From Pseudomonadota bacterium (GTDB taxonomy: Bacteria; Pseudomonadota; Alphaproteobacteria; Rhizobiales; Rhizobiaceae): a DNA stretch of 7,039 nucleotides. Made by a program: the position numbers and the translations under genes. Positions 4,906 to 7,039 of this stretch are shown piece after piece. Where the stretch lies: contig JAEYTV010000591.1 in NCBI GenBank assembly GCA_023433855.1, forward strand, positions 1-7,039, in the 5' to 3' direction. The first letter of the stretch is position 1. The number at the start of each line of letters is the position of its first letter. The notes beneath the pieces are model-generated. The model was given only the letters and a program-made list of their open reading frames with translations, had not been told where the DNA came from and searched no databases.

Positions 4906-5934
4906 ATGAAACATACGATGATTGGCATTATCGGCGCGGCGGCGTTCGGCGTGATGGCTTCGGCCGCTTCCGCCGCGACCCTCGATGACGTGAAGGCGAA
5001 GGGCTTCATCCAGTGCGGCGTGAACACGGCTCTCGCCGGGTTCTCGGCGCCTGACGACAAGGGTGAGTGGACCGGCCTCGACGTCGACTTCTGCCGCGCC
5101 GTTGCAGCGGCCGTCTTCGGCGACGGCACCAAGGTGAAGTTCACCCCGCTCAGCGCCAAGGACCGCTTCACCGCGCTGCAGTCGGGCGAGATAGACATCT
5201 TGTCGCGCAACACCACCTGGACGATCAACCGCGACACCGCGCTCGGCCTGAACTTCGCCGGCGTGACCTATTTTGACGGCCAGGGCTTCATGATCAACGC
5301 CAAGAAGCTGCCCGGCGTGAATTCCGCGCTTCAGCTGTCCGGCGCGTCGGTCTGCGTGCAGTCCGGCACGACGACGGAACTGAACCTCGCGGACTACTTC
5401 AAGGCCAACAACCTCGAATACAACCCGGTCGTCTTCGAGAAGGTCGAGGAAGCCAATGCCGCCTATGATTCGGGCCGCTGCGACGCCTACACGACCGACC
5501 AGTCCGGCCTCTACGGCATCCGCCTGACGCTAGCCTCGCCGGGCGACCATGTCGTGCTGCCCGAGATCATCTCCAAGGAGCCGCTCGGACCGGCCGTACG
5601 CCAGGGCGACGACCAGTGGTTCGACATCGTCAAGTGGACCTACTACGCGCTGCTCAATGCGGAAGAGCTCGGCATCACCAAGGCCAATGTCGAGGAGATG
5701 AAGAACTCTGCGAATCCTGAGATCAAGCGCGTCCTCGGTGTCGAGGCCGAGACCAAGATCGGCACCGATCTCGGACTTACCAACGATTGGGTCGTCAACA
5801 TCATCAAGGCGACCGGCAACTACGGCGAGATATTCGAGACCAATGTCGGCGCCGGCAGCCCGCTCAAGATCTCGCGCGGCATCAATGCCCTGTGGACCAA
5901 GGGTGGCCTGCAATACGGAATGCCGATCCGCTGA
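4906..5934 (+). CDS. aapJ: General L-amino-acid ABC transporter, periplasmic binding protein
   Basis: This 342-residue protein is the length of AapJ (about 341). It captures L-amino acids of many kinds in the periplasm and delivers them to the AapQ/AapM permease driven by AapP. A signal peptide (MKHTMIGIIGAAAFGVMASAASA, about 1-23) precedes the mature start TLDDVKAKGFIQCGVN. The family 3 solute-binding signature is at 57-70 (GLDVDFCRAVAAAV). LSRNTTWTINRDT (99-111) is characteristic of the AapJ/BztA branch, and VCVQSGTTTELNL (149-161) and RCDAYTTDQSGLYG (191-204) line the cleft in relatives. Cys150 and Cys192 may form a disulfide. ATG 4906 is preceded closely by GAGGG and directly starts the signal peptide; an upstream frame from 4768 lacks one. 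It is first in the operon, 63 bases before aapQ. Confidence 0.96.
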   Translation: MKHTMIGIIGAAAFGVMASAASAATLDDVKAKGFIQCGVNTALAGFSAPDDKGEWTGLDVDFCRAVAAAVFGDGTKVKFTPLSAKDRFTALQSGEIDILSRNTTWTINRDTALGLNFAGVTYFDGQGFMINAKKLPGVNSALQLSGASVCVQSGTTTELNLADYFKANNLEYNPVVFEKVEEANAAYDSGRCDAYTTDQSGLYGIRLTLASPGDHVVLPEIISKEPLGPAVRQGDDQWFDIVKWTYYALLNAEELGITKANVEEMKNSANPEIKRVLGVEAETKIGTDLGLTNDWVVNIIKATGNYGEIFETNVGAGSPLKISRGINALWTKGGLQYGMPIR

Positions 5935-5942
5935 TCCAGCTG

Positions 5943-5973
5943 AAGGCCGGGACGCAAACCGTCCCGGCCTTTT
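5943..5973 (+). terminator. Strong hairpin between aapJ and aapQ (likely attenuator or mRNA stabiliser)
   Basis: AAGGCCGGGACG (5943-5954) pairs perfectly over 12 bp with CGTCCCGGCCTT (5960-5971) around a 5-nt loop, and the T-run extends to 5973 (four T). It starts 8 bases after the aapJ stop and ends 24 bases before the aapQ start. The short T-run suggests partial termination or protection of the aapJ 3' end rather than full stop, since aapQ follows on the same strand with no evident promoter. Binding-protein genes are usually expressed well above their permeases, and such hairpins are a known way to achieve this. Confidence 0.75.
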
Positions 5974-5997
5974 AAGCCTTGGAGAAGGGGAACCTCT

Positions 5998-7039
5998 ATG
6001 GCCGTGCAGCATGTTTCGCGAGCGGAAGAGCCGGCAAAGGCTTCGTTCATCTATGATCCGAGAGTCCGCAGCATCTTCTTTCAGGTGCTGCTGGTACTTT
6101 TGCTCGTTTTCGGCGTGTGGTGGATCGTGGACAACACGATCGAGAACCTGCGCCGCTCGAACATCTCGACCGGGTTCGACTTCCTGCGCGGTCGCGCAGG
6201 TTTCGATATTTCGGACACGCTGATCCAGTATTCGTCGGATTCCACCTACGGCCGCGCGATCCTCGTAGGCTTCTGGAACACGGTGCTCGTGGCGATCACC
6301 GGCATCATCACGGCGACCATCCTAGGCTTCATCATCGGCATCGGCCGACTGTCGCGAAACTGGCTGCTGCGCAAGATCGCGATGGTCTATGTCGAGACCT
6401 TCCGCAACATTCCGCCGCTGCTGGTCATCTTCTTCTGGTATCTGGGCGTGCTGTCGGTGCTGCCGGCACCGCGCGACAGCATCGTCCTGCCGTTCGGCTC
6501 CTACCTGAACAGCCGCGGCTTCTACTTCCCGCGTTTCATTTGGGGCGACGGCTCGTGGTTGATTGCCGCGGGGCTCGTCGTCGGCATCGGACTGACCTGG
6601 TTCGTCGCCAAGCGCGCCAAGGCAAGACAGGAGGCAAGCGGCGAACGGTTTCCGGTGTTCTGGACCGGGCTGGCGCTGATTGTCGGCTTTCCTCTGCTGG
6701 GCTTTGTGTTCGCCGGTTTTCCGCTGACGCTCGACTTCCCCAAGGCCGGAACGTTCAATCTGACCGGCGGCTTCAACGTGAAGCCGGAATTTCTGTCGCT
6801 CTACCTTGCGCTGTCCTTCTATACGGCTGCCTTCATCGCGGAAATCGTCCGCGCCGGCATATTGGGCGTCAGCAAGGGCCAGAGCGAGGCGGCGGCCGCG
6901 CTGGGGCTGAGGCCCGGAACGGCGCTGAGGCTGGTGATCGTTCCGCAGGCGCTGCGCATCATCATTCCGCCGCTGACCAGCCAGTACCTCAACCTGACCA
7001 AGAACTCGTCACTGGCCGTGGCGATCGGCTATCCCGACC
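5998..7039 (+). CDS. aapQ: General L-amino-acid ABC transporter permease AapQ (3' end beyond window)
   Basis: The frame is open from ATG 5998 through the right edge: 347 complete codons of a family usually near 400. It is one of the two inner-membrane permease subunits that pair to pass amino acids released by AapJ. A cytoplasmic N terminus leads to hydrophobic segments at about 26-46, 87-116, 137-155, 186-203, 220-241 and 265-283. The EAA loop that docks the ATPase AapP begins at 297 (SEAAAALGLRPG, then IVPQALRIIIPP). YVETFRNIPPLL (131-142) is typical of polar amino-acid permeases. The long insertion between the second and third core segments, including the basic AKRAKARQ stretch, is characteristic of AapQ/BztB. 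GGAGAAGGGG lies about 7 bases before the start. aapM and aapP are expected downstream. Confidence 0.95.
   Translation, partial: MAVQHVSRAEEPAKASFIYDPRVRSIFFQVLLVLLLVFGVWWIVDNTIENLRRSNISTGFDFLRGRAGFDISDTLIQYSSDSTYGRAILVGFWNTVLVAITGIITATILGFIIGIGRLSRNWLLRKIAMVYVETFRNIPPLLVIFFWYLGVLSVLPAPRDSIVLPFGSYLNSRGFYFPRFIWGDGSWLIAAGLVVGIGLTWFVAKRAKARQEASGERFPVFWTGLALIVGFPLLGFVFAGFPLTLDFPKAGTFNLTGGFNVKPEFLSLYLALSFYTAAFIAEIVRAGILGVSKGQSEAAAALGLRPGTALRLVIVPQALRIIIPPLTSQYLNLTKNSSLAVAIGYPD

Noticed and set aside
1..7039. CRISPR array, transposase, phage or defence system.
   Set aside because: No regularly spaced repeats, transposase motifs, terminal inverted repeats or toxin-antitoxin pairs are visible; the convincing genes are accounted for by core functions or small uncharacterised families.

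Overview
The window reads as chromosomal DNA of an alphaproteobacterium of the Rhizobiales, most likely in or near Mesorhizobium (Phyllobacteriaceae). This rests on four things: a small DUF768-type protein, a family I know mainly from Mesorhizobium; a metC gene divergent from aapJ-aapQ, as I recall from Rhizobium leguminosarum; an NDUFS4-like 'ETC complex I subunit', typical of alphaproteobacteria; and generally GC-rich coding sequence. The assignment is by recognition, not by database search.

Left part (1-1350): a possible C-terminal tail of an upstream gene, then a J-domain protein with a C-terminal winged-helix-like region (plus strand). Convergent to it is a small secreted ClpP-fold-like protein of the COG3904 type, in noticeably AT-richer DNA (about 54% GC by hand count, against 67% in one 60-base row of aapJ).

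Middle (1351-3313): on the minus strand, in transcription order, lie tRNA-Pro(TGG), the NDUFS4-like respiratory complex I accessory subunit and tRNA-Arg(TCT). A stretch of about 360 bases without a recognised gene follows. Then come three small plus-strand genes: a DUF2188-like protein, a 62-residue lipoprotein and a DUF768-type protein.

Right part (3331-7039): metC (cystathionine beta-lyase, minus) is separated by a 399-base divergent control region from aapJ and aapQ (plus), the binding protein and first permease of a general L-amino-acid ABC transporter. aapQ runs off the right edge at codon 347; aapM and aapP would be expected beyond it. A perfect 12-bp hairpin sits between aapJ and aapQ, and the metC/aapJ control region holds a cluster of inverted repeats.

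I see no mobile element, CRISPR array, phage gene or defence system. The window is mostly ordinary core genome. The items most worth a second look are the dyad cluster upstream of aapJ, the J-domain/winged-helix protein, the AT-rich ClpP-like gene beside tRNA-Arg, and the complex I gene bracketed by two tRNAs.
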